From Candidatus Magnetobacterium casense (GTDB lineage: Bacteria > Nitrospirota > Thermodesulfovibrionia > Thermodesulfovibrionales > Magnetobacteriaceae), in NCBI RefSeq assembly GCF_000714715.1, contig NZ_JMFO01000002.1:91271-155270 (forward strand): a stretch of 64,000 bases of DNA, written 5' to 3'. The position numbers and the translations under genes are program-made. The notes below the pieces were generated by a model, which was given only the letters and a program-made list of their open reading frames with translations, did not search any database and was not told the origin of the DNA. This document shows, in pieces, positions 1 to 9,521 of the stretch (positions are counted from its first letter, which is position 1; every line of letters begins with the position of its first letter).

Positions 1-1
1 C

Positions 2-2203
2 GGACATGAGTACCTGTGCATAGAACACATACTCTTTGCCATCCTCCACGACGACAAGGGTATTGACATAATAACCAATTGTGGGGGCAGCATTGCAAAT
101 CTGAAGTCTGCGCTAAATGATTTCTTTGGCAAGAAGGTCCCAAAGCTGCCCAAGAGCAAGCGCGATATCCCTCAACCCACGGTAGGCTTCCAGCGCGTGC
201 TGCAACGGGCGCTGTGGCACCTCCAGTCCTCGGGCAAGGACGAAGTGGATGCCGGAGACCTCCTGGCCTCCATCTACATGGAAGAGGATTGCTATGCCAG
301 CTACTTCCTCCAGCGTGAGGGAGTGACGCGCCTGGACGTCCTCAACTACATTTCACACGGGATAACCAAGATTGTCGGCGACTCTGATGCCTCCGAACAT
401 CCCGGTGATGATGCCTATCACTCCGACAGCAAGAGTCAGGCCGATGCCCTGAAACACTTCACCGTCAACCTCATAGACAAGGCCGCCAATGGCGATATCG
501 ACCCCCTAATTGGCAGAGAGACTGAAATCCAACGCACAATCCAGGTGCTGTGTCGCCGACGCAAGAACAATCCCGTCTTTGTCGGTGAACCAGGTGTTGG
601 AAAAACGGCCATCGTGGAGGGATTGGCCCTGAAGATATTTGAAGGAAACGTCCCCGATGCACTGAAAAACACCCACATCTTTCTCCTTGACATGGGCAGC
701 ATGCTTGCCGGAACCAAGTTCAGGGGCGAGTTTGAGGCACGCCTGAAGTCAACCATTGATGCCCTTAAGAAGATAAAAAACGCCATCTTCTTCATAGACG
801 AAATACACACCATCGTTGGAGCCGGCGCTACCAGCGGCGGGGCACTGGATGCCTCCAACATCCTCAAGCCCGTCCTGAGTACCGGAAAACTCCGGTGCAT
901 TGGTGCAAGCACATACGAGGAGTACAAGAACTACTTCGAAAAGGACCGTGCGCTGTCAAGGCGATTTCAAAAGATAGAGGTACACGAACCCTCAATCGAT
1001 GAATCCTGTCAGATACTGCATGGTTTGAAGTCTTATTATGAAGCCTTTCACGGTGTGAGCTTCACGGACGATGCAATAAAGAGCGCGGTTGAGTTGTCGG
1101 CCAAGTACATCAATGACCGTTACCTGCCCGATAAGGCCATAGACGTCATGGATGAGACCGGGGCGCTAGTGAGGCTCTCCGGCGAAAAACACAAGACCGT
1201 GGACACGCTTGATGTGGAAAACGTCGTGGCCAAGATCGCCAGGATACCCGTTCGCACCCTCTCCGTGCCCGAGGCGGACAAGCTCCGGGGACTGGAGACC
1301 GACCTTAAGCGGCGCGTCTTTGGACAGGATGAGGCCATCGTCTCCGTAGTCACGGCGATAAAGCGCTCACGTGCCGGGCTGGGATTGACCGAAAGACCAA
1401 CCGGGTGTTTCCTGTTTACCGGACCAACCGGCGTGGGAAAAACCGAAATCGCAAAACAGTTGGCAAACATCATGGGCGTTAAGTTCATACGCTTTGACAT
1501 GAGCGAGTACATGGAAAAACATGCCGTGGCCAGGTTAATCGGTGCCCCTCCGGGGTACATTGGCTTTGACCAGGGCGGACTGCTCACCGACGAAATCAGA
1601 AAACATCCATTCAGCGTCGTACTCTTTGACGAAATAGAAAAGGCACACCAGGACGTCTACAACATCCTCCTGCAGGTCATGGACTACGCTACGCTCACCG
1701 ACAACAACGGTAAAAAGGCCGACTTCAGAAACGTGATAGTCATCATGACATCCAATGCTGGCGCCCGCGATATGGACAAGAACGCCATCGGCTTTGGCGA
1801 CAGAACCATGGATACCGCAACAAAGGGCAAGGATGCCATCAAGCAGGTCTTCAGTCCCGAGTTCAGAAACCGCCTCGATGACATCGTCTTCTTCAACCCC
1901 CTGGCCGATGAGACGATGGCACGGATCGTTGACAAGTTCATCGGCGAACTGGCCGGGCAGTTGAAGCAGAAGGGCGTTGCCCTGGCAATCAACCAGGACG
2001 TCCGGAACTGGCTGTGCAAGAAGGGCTTTGATGCACACTTTGGGGCGCGTCCCCTTGCGCGTCTGCTGCAAAAGGAGCTTAAAACAGTCCTGGCCGATGA
2101 GATACTCTTTGGCCGACTACAACAGGGCGGGGACGTATGCGTGCAACTCGCCGACGATAAGCCGGAGTTTGTATACGGCGATGCCTGTATTCAGGCTGAC
2201 TGA
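2..2203 (+). CDS. clpA: ATP-dependent Clp protease ATP-binding subunit ClpA (5' partial)
   Basis: AAA+ unfoldase that delivers substrates to ClpP in the cytoplasm. The reading frame is open from base 2, so the gene starts left of the window and 733 residues are visible. The first ~65 residues end the Clp N-domain. D1 follows with Walker A GEPGVGKT and Walker B FIDEIH. There is no long middle coiled coil before D2 (Walker A GPTGVGKT, Walker B LFDEIEKAH), which separates ClpA from ClpB and ClpC. The in-frame GTG at 197 lies inside the N-domain and is not the start. The stop overlaps the next gene, aat, by 23 bp. ClpA (with its adaptor ClpS) and Aat act together in the bacterial N-degron pathway, so the pairing is functionally sensible. 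clpS may lie just outside the window. Confidence 0.95.
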   Translation, partial: GHEYLCIEHILFAILHDDKGIDIITNCGGSIANLKSALNDFFGKKVPKLPKSKRDIPQPTVGFQRVLQRALWHLQSSGKDEVDAGDLLASIYMEEDCYASYFLQREGVTRLDVLNYISHGITKIVGDSDASEHPGDDAYHSDSKSQADALKHFTVNLIDKAANGDIDPLIGRETEIQRTIQVLCRRRKNNPVFVGEPGVGKTAIVEGLALKIFEGNVPDALKNTHIFLLDMGSMLAGTKFRGEFEARLKSTIDALKKIKNAIFFIDEIHTIVGAGATSGGALDASNILKPVLSTGKLRCIGASTYEEYKNYFEKDRALSRRFQKIEVHEPSIDESCQILHGLKSYYEAFHGVSFTDDAIKSAVELSAKYINDRYLPDKAIDVMDETGALVRLSGEKHKTVDTLDVENVVAKIARIPVRTLSVPEADKLRGLETDLKRRVFGQDEAIVSVVTAIKRSRAGLGLTERPTGCFLFTGPTGVGKTEIAKQLANIMGVKFIRFDMSEYMEKHAVARLIGAPPGYIGFDQGGLLTDEIRKHPFSVVLFDEIEKAHQDVYNILLQVMDYATLTDNNGKKADFRNVIVIMTSNAGARDMDKNAIGFGDRTMDTATKGKDAIKQVFSPEFRNRLDDIVFFNPLADETMARIVDKFIGELAGQLKQKGVALAINQDVRNWLCKKGFDAHFGARPLARLLQKELKTVLADEILFGRLQQGGDVCVQLADDKPEFVYGDACIQAD

Positions 2204-2884
2204 GGAGTGCGTCTTTCCATCTCCCGCACTCGCGCGTTGGGATGGCCTGCTTGCCGTGGGGGCGATCTGAGTGTGGAGCGTCTGTTGGCGGCTTATCGAC
2301 TGGGGATATTCCCTTGGTATGGCCCCGACAGCCCCATGTTGTGGTGGTCGCCGGACCCACGGATCGTACTGATCCCACAGGATATCAGGATATCGCGCAG
2401 CCTGCGGCAGACCATAAAAAAAGGCATCTTTCAGGTAACCACCGACAAGGCATTCGTCGATGTCATTATCAACTGCTCTCAGGCCAAAAGGGGTAACGGG
2501 GGCGATACCTGGCTTAACAGGGAGATGATTGAGGCCTACGTCAGATTGCATAAAGCCGGCTTTGCGCATTCCATAGAGAGCTGGTGCGACGGCGAACTGA
2601 CAGGGGGACTCTATGGGGTTGCCTTGGGGGGGGTGTTTTTTGGCGAATCCATGTTCTTCAAAAAGAGCAACGCCTCCAAGGTGGCATTTGCAACCATCGT
2701 ACCAAAGCTCATAGAATGGGGCTTTGTGCTGATTGACTGCCAGGTCACCACACAGTATCTTGTGAACTTTGGTGCCACGCACATGCCACGAACGGACTTC
2801 ATGCGCATACTCAAAAGCGCCACCCGTATAGACACCAGTTGCGAGAGATGGAAAAATAACGACTATATACACGATATTGTCTGA
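2181..2884 (+). CDS. aat: Leucyl/phenylalanyl-tRNA--protein transferase, frameshifted as sequenced
   Basis: Aat adds Leu or Phe from aminoacyl-tRNA to proteins with N-terminal Lys or Arg, marking them for ClpS/ClpA/ClpP. The family core is clear: YRLGIFPWYG, WWSPDPR, the GGLYGV/GESMF segment and the IDCQ motif. The conserved N-terminus (MPVFRLTEECVFPSP, then DGLLAVG) is in a different frame, starting at ATG 2181 inside clpA. That frame ends at TGA 2268 unless one G is added to the G5 run at 2258-2262. Adding it gives LLAVGGDLS, the usual family sequence, and a normal ~234-residue protein. A GTG at 2207 would give an ORF lacking the true N-terminus. The cause may be a sequencing or assembly indel, a real mutation or -1 slippage. 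Product identity is secure; functionality is not. Confidence 0.85.
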
Positions 2885-3056
2885 TTTTCCGCAATAAACC
2901 TGTATTTCAAGAACTTGACTGCCCAAAAGCCTGTATGATATCTTAATGACTGTTAGGGTTGGCATCTGTAAGAAAAGAAAAAGGAGGTAGTTTTTCTGTT
3001 GAGACAGTAGTCTAAGATGTAGACTTACCAAACAAATCAAGAAGGAGCTCTAAGCA

Positions 3057-6000
3057 ATGAGAAGCAAAAAAGTTTTTTTGAGTTTGTTGGTTGCGTTGCT
3101 GTTGATTACGGCTAACGTAGCACATGTAGCAGAAGCTTGTACGATTACGCTTAGTCCGGCGAATGTGACGGTTGAGGCCTATGCAACCTCCGGTACCATT
3201 AGCGTAACGGCAAACAGTGGTTGTTCGTGGATCGCCTCGACGGTTGACTCATGGGTAACTATCACCTCCGGTGCTTCGGCCACTGGTAGTGGAACAGTAA
3301 ACTACAATGTGGCGGCAAACACTGGAGCATACCGCGTCGCTAACATCAACTTTGTCGATGCAGACACTGGAGGCAACGCTGTAGCGGTATTCAGCGTTCG
3401 TCAGAACCCTCCAACGACACCAACACCGACACCGTCGGGTACTCCTCAGCCAACACCGTCGGGTACTCCTCAACCAACACCGTCGGGTACTCCTCAACCA
3501 ACACCGTCGGGTACTCCTCAACCAACACCGACACCAACCTGCACGGTTACAATCAGCCCAATGGACAAGCAATTCCCACCATCAGGCGGTACCGGCTCCT
3601 TTAACGTAACGGCGCCAGGTGGATGTGCATGGACGGCCACAACCGGCGATACATGGGTAACCATCACCTCCGGCAATTCCGGTACGGGTGGCGGGGTTGT
3701 AAACTACACCGTGGCATCATACACGGGTACAACGGCCCGCACCGCTATGATCAACCTCCCCGGAGCAACACATAAAGTCAAACAGGAAGCTGCAGGCACA
3801 CCAACACCAACGCCATCGGGTACACCGGGACCAACGCCATCGGGTACACCAATGCCGACGCCATCGGGTACACCGGGACCAACGCCGACACCAACCTGTA
3901 CGGTAACAGTCAGCCCGGTGAGTATGACCTATACCTCCGCCGGTGGCAGTGGCTCATTCAGCGTAACGACAAACAGTACTTGTACGTGGACCGCTTCAAC
4001 CGTTGATACCTGGGTGACTATCACATCGGGCGCTTCCGGTACCGGTAACGGGACGGTAAACTACACGGTGGCCTCACACACGGGTACAACAGCACGCACC
4101 GGTATTATCAACCTCCCTGGAGCGTATTTTAAGGTCCTCCAGAACGCCCCCACTTCCAACTGTACGGCAACAATCAATCCTGCGTACAAGCAATTCATGG
4201 CATCCGGAGGTAATGACCACTTTGACGTAATCTCGCCAAGTGGCTGTACATGGAATGCCTCAACTACCGATACGTGGGTGACCATTACCTCCGGTGCTTC
4301 CGGTACCGGTAATGGGGTTGTAAACTACACCGTGGCAGCAAACACGGGTACGTCGGCACGCACCGGTATTATCAACGTAGGCGGAGTTGGATTTACTATC
4401 AAGCAGGACGCTGCCACATCCAACTGTACGGTAACACTCAATCCGGTAAACAAACAGTTTCCGCCATCGGGAGGCAGCGGCTACTTCAATGTAAACGCAC
4501 CAGGTGGATGTACATGGACGGCCTCAACCGTTGATACCTGGGTGACTATCACCTCAGGCAATTCAGGTACCGGCTATGGGACGGTATATTACACCGTGGC
4601 AGCAAACACGGGCACAACGGTTCGCACCGCCATGATCAACGTAGGCGGAGCGGTATTTAAGGTTGTCCAGGACCCTCCTGCGTCAACCTGTTCCGTTGGG
4701 ATCAACCCCACAGGCAAGAAGTTCATGTCCTCCGGCGGCAGTGACCACTTTGATGTAACGGTATCAGGTAGTTGCACGTGGACGGCCACAACTGCTGATA
4801 CGTGGGTAACCATCACCTCGGGTGCTTCAGGCACCAGCAATGGTGTGGTAAACTACACCGTGGCACAGAACACGAGCACATACCCGCGCACCGGTATAAT
4901 CAACGTCGCAGGGAAGGCATTTACGATTCTCCAGGACCCCGCTACGTCAAGTTGTACCATTACAATCAGCCCTACCAACATGAACTATACATCCACCGGT
5001 GGCAGTGGCAATGTCAACGTAACGGCGTCAAGCAGTTGCGCATGGACGGCTATGACGGCTGACTCGTGGATAACCCTGAACTCCGGCACCTCAGGCACCG
5101 GCAATGGCGTGGTGGATTACACGGTGGCGTCGTACACTGGCACAAGCGCCCGTACCGGCATTATCAACATAGGCGGAGCGGCCTTCACGATTGTACAGAA
5201 CCCTTCCACGTCAACCTGTACGATTACAGTCAGTCCAACGAGCAAGAGTTTTGCCCCATCAGGCGGCACCGACAGCGTCAGTGTAACGGCTGACAGCGCT
5301 TGCGCATGGACGGCCTCAAGCAGTGACAGTTGGATAGTCATAACTGCCGGCAGTTCGGGCAGTGGCAGCAGCACTGTAAGTTACACGGTAGCTGAAAACA
5401 CAGGCACAACCCAAAGAACCGGTACGATGACCATCGGTGGTCAGTCCGTCACGGTTACTCAGGAAGCTGCAACAGGATGTACCTTCTCAATCTCTCCTCT
5501 CAGCAAGCAGTTCCAGTCATATGGCGGCAGTGATACCGTAAGCCTAGTGGCAGATACGGGATGCACCTGGTCGGCAACCAGCAACGACTCCTGGATAACC
5601 ATAAATGCCGGTAGTACATCCGGTTCGGGTAGCGCCACTGTCTCCTACTCGGTAGCATCAAACTCGGGGGCCTCACGCAGCGGTACAATGACCATAGGTG
5701 GACAGACCTTCACGGTGACTCAACTTGGTAGCGACTGTTCAACCGGTATGTCGATAAATCCGATTACTAAGGAATTCCCCTCCGCCGGTGGTGACGACAT
5801 AGTAGAGGTAGCAACGCCAAACACCGGCTGCACCTGGACGGCAATCAGCAATGACTCCTGGATAAGCATTGTATCAGGCAGCTCAGGCACCGGCAATGGC
5901 ATCGTAGATTACACCGTGGCAGAGAATACAACCTCAAGCTCACGCACCGGTACCATGACCATTGCAGGACAGACCTTTAAGGTAACCCAGAAAGCGGCAG

Positions 6001-7232
6001 AGGCAGACCAGGTGACCCTAACGGTAACAATGGCCTATCCCGCTAGCAGCTCAATAAATGCAGAGTCGAAGATAGCAAATCCCATGCAGGGTTCCGTCTA
6101 TGGCATTGTGACGGTATCCAGTGGAAAGTTCTCCTGGAGCCAGGACGGCAAGATCGGCACGGCATCCTTTAAGAAGGACCTGGTGGTTGTGCTCTCGGCA
6201 CAAGAGGGCTTAGGTTCAGCGATCAAGGGTTGGACTGGCTGCGACCTCAACATCGGAACCAACCAGTGCATGGTGAAGATGACCGAAAACAAGAAGATAA
6301 CAATAGCGTTCTCCCTGTCCAGGAAGGCCGAATACGACTTTGACGGCGACGGCAACAGCGATGTGATATGGAGAAACTCCACCAACGGAGACGTCTACAT
6401 CTGGTTAATGGACGGTAAGACCATAAAGGGCGGCGGCTATGTTGTCAGAAACACGGGGCTTGATTGGGATATCAAGACCGTAGGCGATTTTAATGGCGAT
6501 GGCAGGGCTGATATCCTGTGGCAGCACAAGACAACCGGGGATGTCTACATATACATTATGAGTGGTACCGAGATATCAACCGGTGGTTTTGCAGTAAGGG
6601 GTATGCCGTCGGAGTGGGTAGTCAAGGCACTTGGCGATTTCGACGGTGATGGCAAGATTGACATCATGTGGAGAAATAAAGACAAAGGTGATGTCTACAT
6701 CTGGTTAATGGATGGTAAAGATATCATCGGTGGCGGCTACATACTCAGAGGCATGACGGCAGATTGGACCATAAAGGTCATAGCCGACTTAAACGGAGAC
6801 AAAAAGAGCGATGTAGTATGGCAAAATTCCGTACACGGCGATATCTATGTATGGCTGCTCAATGGTCTGACTGTATTAGGCCAGGGTCATGCTGCCAGGG
6901 GTATCCCAAACAACTGGGTGATCGAGGCCATCAGCGACTTTAATGGCGATGGCAAGGCCGATATCCTGTGGCATGAGACATCAGCTCACGACTACGCGCT
7001 CTGGTTTATGGATGGCGCCACTATCGTTGGTGGTGACTATGTAACCCGAGCAATACCCGCTAAATGGCTTCTGATGAAGGCCGGAGACTATGACGGCGAC
7101 GGCAAATCTGACCTGATCTGGAGAGACTCCATCACTGGAGATGTCTACCTGCACATACTCAATAACGGCACCACTATAAGGGACCATGGGTTTGTCGCAA
7201 ACGGTGTCCCCGCAGAATGGGAAACCAGGTAG
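3057..7232 (+). CDS. Secreted protein with ten BACON-like domains and a C-terminal FG-GAP repeat module
   Basis: A 1391-residue exported protein. It has a Sec signal peptide (about residues 1-27, ending AEA before Cys) and a good ribosome site (GAAGGAG). About ten tandem BACON-like beta-sandwich units of ~85 residues follow (residues ~28-985), each with a C-T/S-[IV]-x-[IV]-[SN]-P start and a W-T-A-x-[ST]-x-D-[ST]-W-[IV]-T-I core. Pro/Thr-rich linkers (TPTPSGTP units) separate the first three. A short beta domain (~988-1090, GWTGC) comes next, then six blades of ~48 residues with DxDGDGxxDxxW Ca-binding-like loops (1091-1391). BACON domains are known or predicted carbohydrate- or mucin-binding modules, so a surface adhesion or glycan-binding role is inferred. 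The C-terminal module is shared with the proteins at 15682-17238 and 32891-37959. Confidence 0.85.
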   Translation: MRSKKVFLSLLVALLLITANVAHVAEACTITLSPANVTVEAYATSGTISVTANSGCSWIASTVDSWVTITSGASATGSGTVNYNVAANTGAYRVANINFVDADTGGNAVAVFSVRQNPPTTPTPTPSGTPQPTPSGTPQPTPSGTPQPTPSGTPQPTPTPTCTVTISPMDKQFPPSGGTGSFNVTAPGGCAWTATTGDTWVTITSGNSGTGGGVVNYTVASYTGTTARTAMINLPGATHKVKQEAAGTPTPTPSGTPGPTPSGTPMPTPSGTPGPTPTPTCTVTVSPVSMTYTSAGGSGSFSVTTNSTCTWTASTVDTWVTITSGASGTGNGTVNYTVASHTGTTARTGIINLPGAYFKVLQNAPTSNCTATINPAYKQFMASGGNDHFDVISPSGCTWNASTTDTWVTITSGASGTGNGVVNYTVAANTGTSARTGIINVGGVGFTIKQDAATSNCTVTLNPVNKQFPPSGGSGYFNVNAPGGCTWTASTVDTWVTITSGNSGTGYGTVYYTVAANTGTTVRTAMINVGGAVFKVVQDPPASTCSVGINPTGKKFMSSGGSDHFDVTVSGSCTWTATTADTWVTITSGASGTSNGVVNYTVAQNTSTYPRTGIINVAGKAFTILQDPATSSCTITISPTNMNYTSTGGSGNVNVTASSSCAWTAMTADSWITLNSGTSGTGNGVVDYTVASYTGTSARTGIINIGGAAFTIVQNPSTSTCTITVSPTSKSFAPSGGTDSVSVTADSACAWTASSSDSWIVITAGSSGSGSSTVSYTVAENTGTTQRTGTMTIGGQSVTVTQEAATGCTFSISPLSKQFQSYGGSDTVSLVADTGCTWSATSNDSWITINAGSTSGSGSATVSYSVASNSGASRSGTMTIGGQTFTVTQLGSDCSTGMSINPITKEFPSAGGDDIVEVATPNTGCTWTAISNDSWISIVSGSSGTGNGIVDYTVAENTTSSSRTGTMTIAGQTFKVTQKAAEADQVTLTVTMAYPASSSINAESKIANPMQGSVYGIVTVSSGKFSWSQDGKIGTASFKKDLVVVLSAQEGLGSAIKGWTGCDLNIGTNQCMVKMTENKKITIAFSLSRKAEYDFDGDGNSDVIWRNSTNGDVYIWLMDGKTIKGGGYVVRNTGLDWDIKTVGDFNGDGRADILWQHKTTGDVYIYIMSGTEISTGGFAVRGMPSEWVVKALGDFDGDGKIDIMWRNKDKGDVYIWLMDGKDIIGGGYILRGMTADWTIKVIADLNGDKKSDVVWQNSVHGDIYVWLLNGLTVLGQGHAARGIPNNWVIEAISDFNGDGKADILWHETSAHDYALWFMDGATIVGGDYVTRAIPAKWLLMKAGDYDGDGKSDLIWRDSITGDVYLHILNNGTTIRDHGFVANGVPAEWETR

Positions 7233-7287
7233 TTGTCTTTGTCGGTGAATACCTGATATAAACCAAAGAGTTTAACTCGCAAACGGG

Positions 7288-7316
7288 GGGGCTGGTAAAA
7301 CAGCCCCTTTTATTTT
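7288..7316 (+). terminator. Intrinsic terminator after the BACON/FG-GAP gene
   Basis: A 7-bp stem (GGGGCTG, loop GTAAAA, CAGCCCC) is followed directly by TTTTATTTT, 55 nt after the stop codon. It is a textbook rho-independent terminator for the rightward gene. Confidence 0.85.
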
Positions 7317-7368
7317 CTTGTATCGCACACAACCGCAACGTGCTATGCTGTATTACCACAGGATTTCT

Positions 7369-7535
7369 GTATCTTCTTTATATTTCATGGTAACTATGCT
7401 GTTACGCATCCTGGATTCCTGGTCAAGCCAGGAATGACACACTTGGAAAACGGCTGTAACTGTCATTCCTGCGAAAGCAGGAATCCATGTCTTTAAACCA
7501 TGAAGTTAATTTGCCATGCTTTTTAAAGAGGATAC
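7369..7535. repeat. MITE-like intergenic repeat, family A copy 1
   Basis: Imperfect terminal inverted repeats of about 25 bp (left GTATCTTCTT...ATGGTAA; right GCCATGC...AGAGGATAC) bound an inner pair, GGATTCCTGG...CCAGGAATGACA and TGTCATTCCTGC...GCAGGAATCC. Related copies lie at 28899-29113, 31116-31296 and 61365-61518. It has no coding capacity and is probably a non-autonomous element or a large REP/BIME-like repeat. Confidence 0.75.
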
Positions 7536-7623
7536 GGATTTTTTTACAGCAAGTCTTTTTCTGTGAGACAAGAGTGTCTTGTTTTTGCTATCATACTGAA
7601 TCACAATATATAGGAGGCATACT

Positions 7624-9507
7624 ATGAGATTTATAGAGGAAGCTAAATTTAGGAATAAGCTCATTATTATATTGATACTGCCGCTTTTGAGTCTGTCTTA
7701 TCTTTCGATCAGCGAGGTGCTCAGTAAATACAAGGTGGCCCGACAGATGGGGGCTATGCAGGGCATGTCGGAGCTTGCCGTAAAGATAAGCGCCCTGGTA
7801 CACGAACTTCAGAAGGAGCGTGGTGCATCGGCGGGGTTTCTTGGCAGCAAGGGTGCGAAGTTTGGCCCGGAACTCAAGGAGCAATACACAACCACCGACA
7901 AAAAGCTGAAGGAACTTGAGGCGTTTGAGGCAACGGATGCCAAGACCGCCTTTAAGGCCGAAATGGATGCGGCAAACAAACAACTCCAACAACTCAATGG
8001 CAACCGGGAACTGGTAGGTGGCCTTAAAATATCAGGCGGGGAGGCCATCAAGTATTACACCGGTATGATATCCGACCTCTTACATGTCATAACCAGGATG
8101 GGCAAGTTAAGCAGCAACGCGGAAATTTCGACACTTGCCATTGCCTACGTCAATTTCCTGCAGGCAAAGGAGCGTGTAGGGCAGGAGAGGGCTGTTTTGA
8201 GTAACACCTTTGGTGCCAATGCGTTTGCTACGGGGATGTTCGTCAAATACTGTTTTCTGTCCTCGGCGCAGGAGACCTATATGAGGTCTTTCCTTTCGCT
8301 GGCCGATGAGGAGCAGAAGCAGTTTTATACCAACAAGATGACAGGACCGGTCGTTGAGGAAGTAGAGAGCATGAGAAAGGTAGCCTTTGATAAGGCCATC
8401 GTTGGAAACTTTGGTATAGATGCGGTGCACTGGTTTAAGAAGATGACGGAGAAGATAAATATGCTCAAGGAGGTTGAGGACAAGCTCTCCGGCGACCTCA
8501 GCGCAAAGGCGCATAGGCTTCAGGCATGGGCAAGGACGGAACTTGTGTTGTACATAGTGTTGACGGTAGTGGTGTTGGCGGTGTCGATTTTTTGGGCATA
8601 CGTGGTAATAGTCGGGATATTGAAACAGTTAGGCGGTGAGCCTGCCGTGGTTGTTGACATTGCCAAGAGGATTGCCGATGGCGACCTGACTATTGACTTC
8701 ACGGACGACAAGCCTGGTCGTGGCACCGGCGATACGGGACTGTATGCCGCCATCAAGGACATGGTACATAACCTCAGGGAAATTGTATCGGAGGTGAAGG
8801 AGTCTGCCAACAGCGTATCGGTGGGCAGTCAGGAGTTGATGACCTCCGCTGCGCAGACCTCCGAGGGGGCGACGGAGCAGGCGGCCTCTATCGAGGAGAC
8901 GTCGTCGTCGATGGAGGAGATGGCCTCCAACATAAAACGAAATGCCGCAAATGCCCACCAGACGGAAAAAATAGCCCGTGACCTGGTGGGTGAGGCACAG
9001 CAGGCTGGCAAGGCCGTTTCACAGAGCGTTGTGGCCATAAAACAGATAGCCGAAAAGATAACCATCATAGATGAGATAGCGCGTAAGACAAACCTGTTAG
9101 CCCTCAATGCGGCAATAGAGTCGGCAAGGGCCGGGGAGTTTGGCAAGGGTTTTGCCGTTGTCTCAGCCGAAATCAGAAAGCTGGCTGAACGTAGTCAGGA
9201 GGCCGCCGCACAGATAAACGAACTGTCCAATTCAAGCATTAAAATTGCCGAATCAACTGGTAAGATGCTGGACAAACTCGTGCCGGATATAGAAAAAACC
9301 GCATCCCTGGTAGAGGAGATCACGGTATCGAGCAAGGAGCAGGACATCGGCGCCGAGCAGATAAACAAGGCCATACAGCAATTGGATAAGGTGGTGCAGC
9401 AAAACGCCGGCACTGCCAATGAGGTGTCTTCCACGGCAGAGACACTGGCTGGTCATGCGCAACAACTGCAACGCTCGGTGACCTTCTTTAAGACCGGCCA
9501 AGGGTAA
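7624..9507 (+). CDS. Methyl-accepting chemotaxis protein with NIT-type sensor
   Basis: Inner-membrane chemoreceptor of 627 residues that signals to CheA/CheW. There is a TM segment at ~12-32, then a helical periplasmic domain starting with the [14 protein letters not shown] signature (~60-73) typical of NIT (nitrate/nitrite-sensing) domains. A second TM lies at ~302-328, then HAMP, then the cytoplasmic signalling hairpin, whose tip is [15 protein letters not shown] followed by the ARAGE/GKGFAVV signature (around residue 480). No C-terminal CheR-tethering pentapeptide is visible. A strong ribosome site (TAGGAGG) precedes the ATG. No che genes are nearby, so it is an orphan receptor here. The true ligand is unknown; nitrate or nitrite is only the family precedent. 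It converges with the KaiC-like gene 14 bp downstream. Confidence 0.93.
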   Translation: MRFIEEAKFRNKLIIILILPLLSLSYLSISEVLSKYKVARQMGAMQGMSELAVKISALVHELQKERGASAGFLGSKGAKFGPELKEQYTTTDKKLKELEAFEATDAKTAFKAEMDAANKQLQQLNGNRELVGGLKISGGEAIKYYTGMISDLLHVITRMGKLSSNAEISTLAIAYVNFLQAKERVGQERAVLSNTFGANAFATGMFVKYCFLSSAQETYMRSFLSLADEEQKQFYTNKMTGPVVEEVESMRKVAFDKAIVGNFGIDAVHWFKKMTEKINMLKEVEDKLSGDLSAKAHRLQAWARTELVLYIVLTVVVLAVSIFWAYVVIVGILKQLGGEPAVVVDIAKRIADGDLTIDFTDDKPGRGTGDTGLYAAIKDMVHNLREIVSEVKESANSVSVGSQELMTSAAQTSEGATEQAASIEETSSSMEEMASNIKRNAANAHQTEKIARDLVGEAQQAGKAVSQSVVAIKQIAEKITIIDEIARKTNLLALNAAIESARAGEFGKGFAVVSAEIRKLAERSQEAAAQINELSNSSIKIAESTGKMLDKLVPDIEKTASLVEEITVSSKEQDIGAEQINKAIQQLDKVVQQNAGTANEVSSTAETLAGHAQQLQRSVTFFKTGQG

Positions 9508-9521
9508 GGCTCAGTCAATAG

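Noticed and set aside
2915..2939. Promoter TTGACT/TATGAT before the BACON gene
   Set aside because: The spacer is only 13 nt. An alternative -10 at 18 nt (TATCTT) is weak, so I do not claim it.
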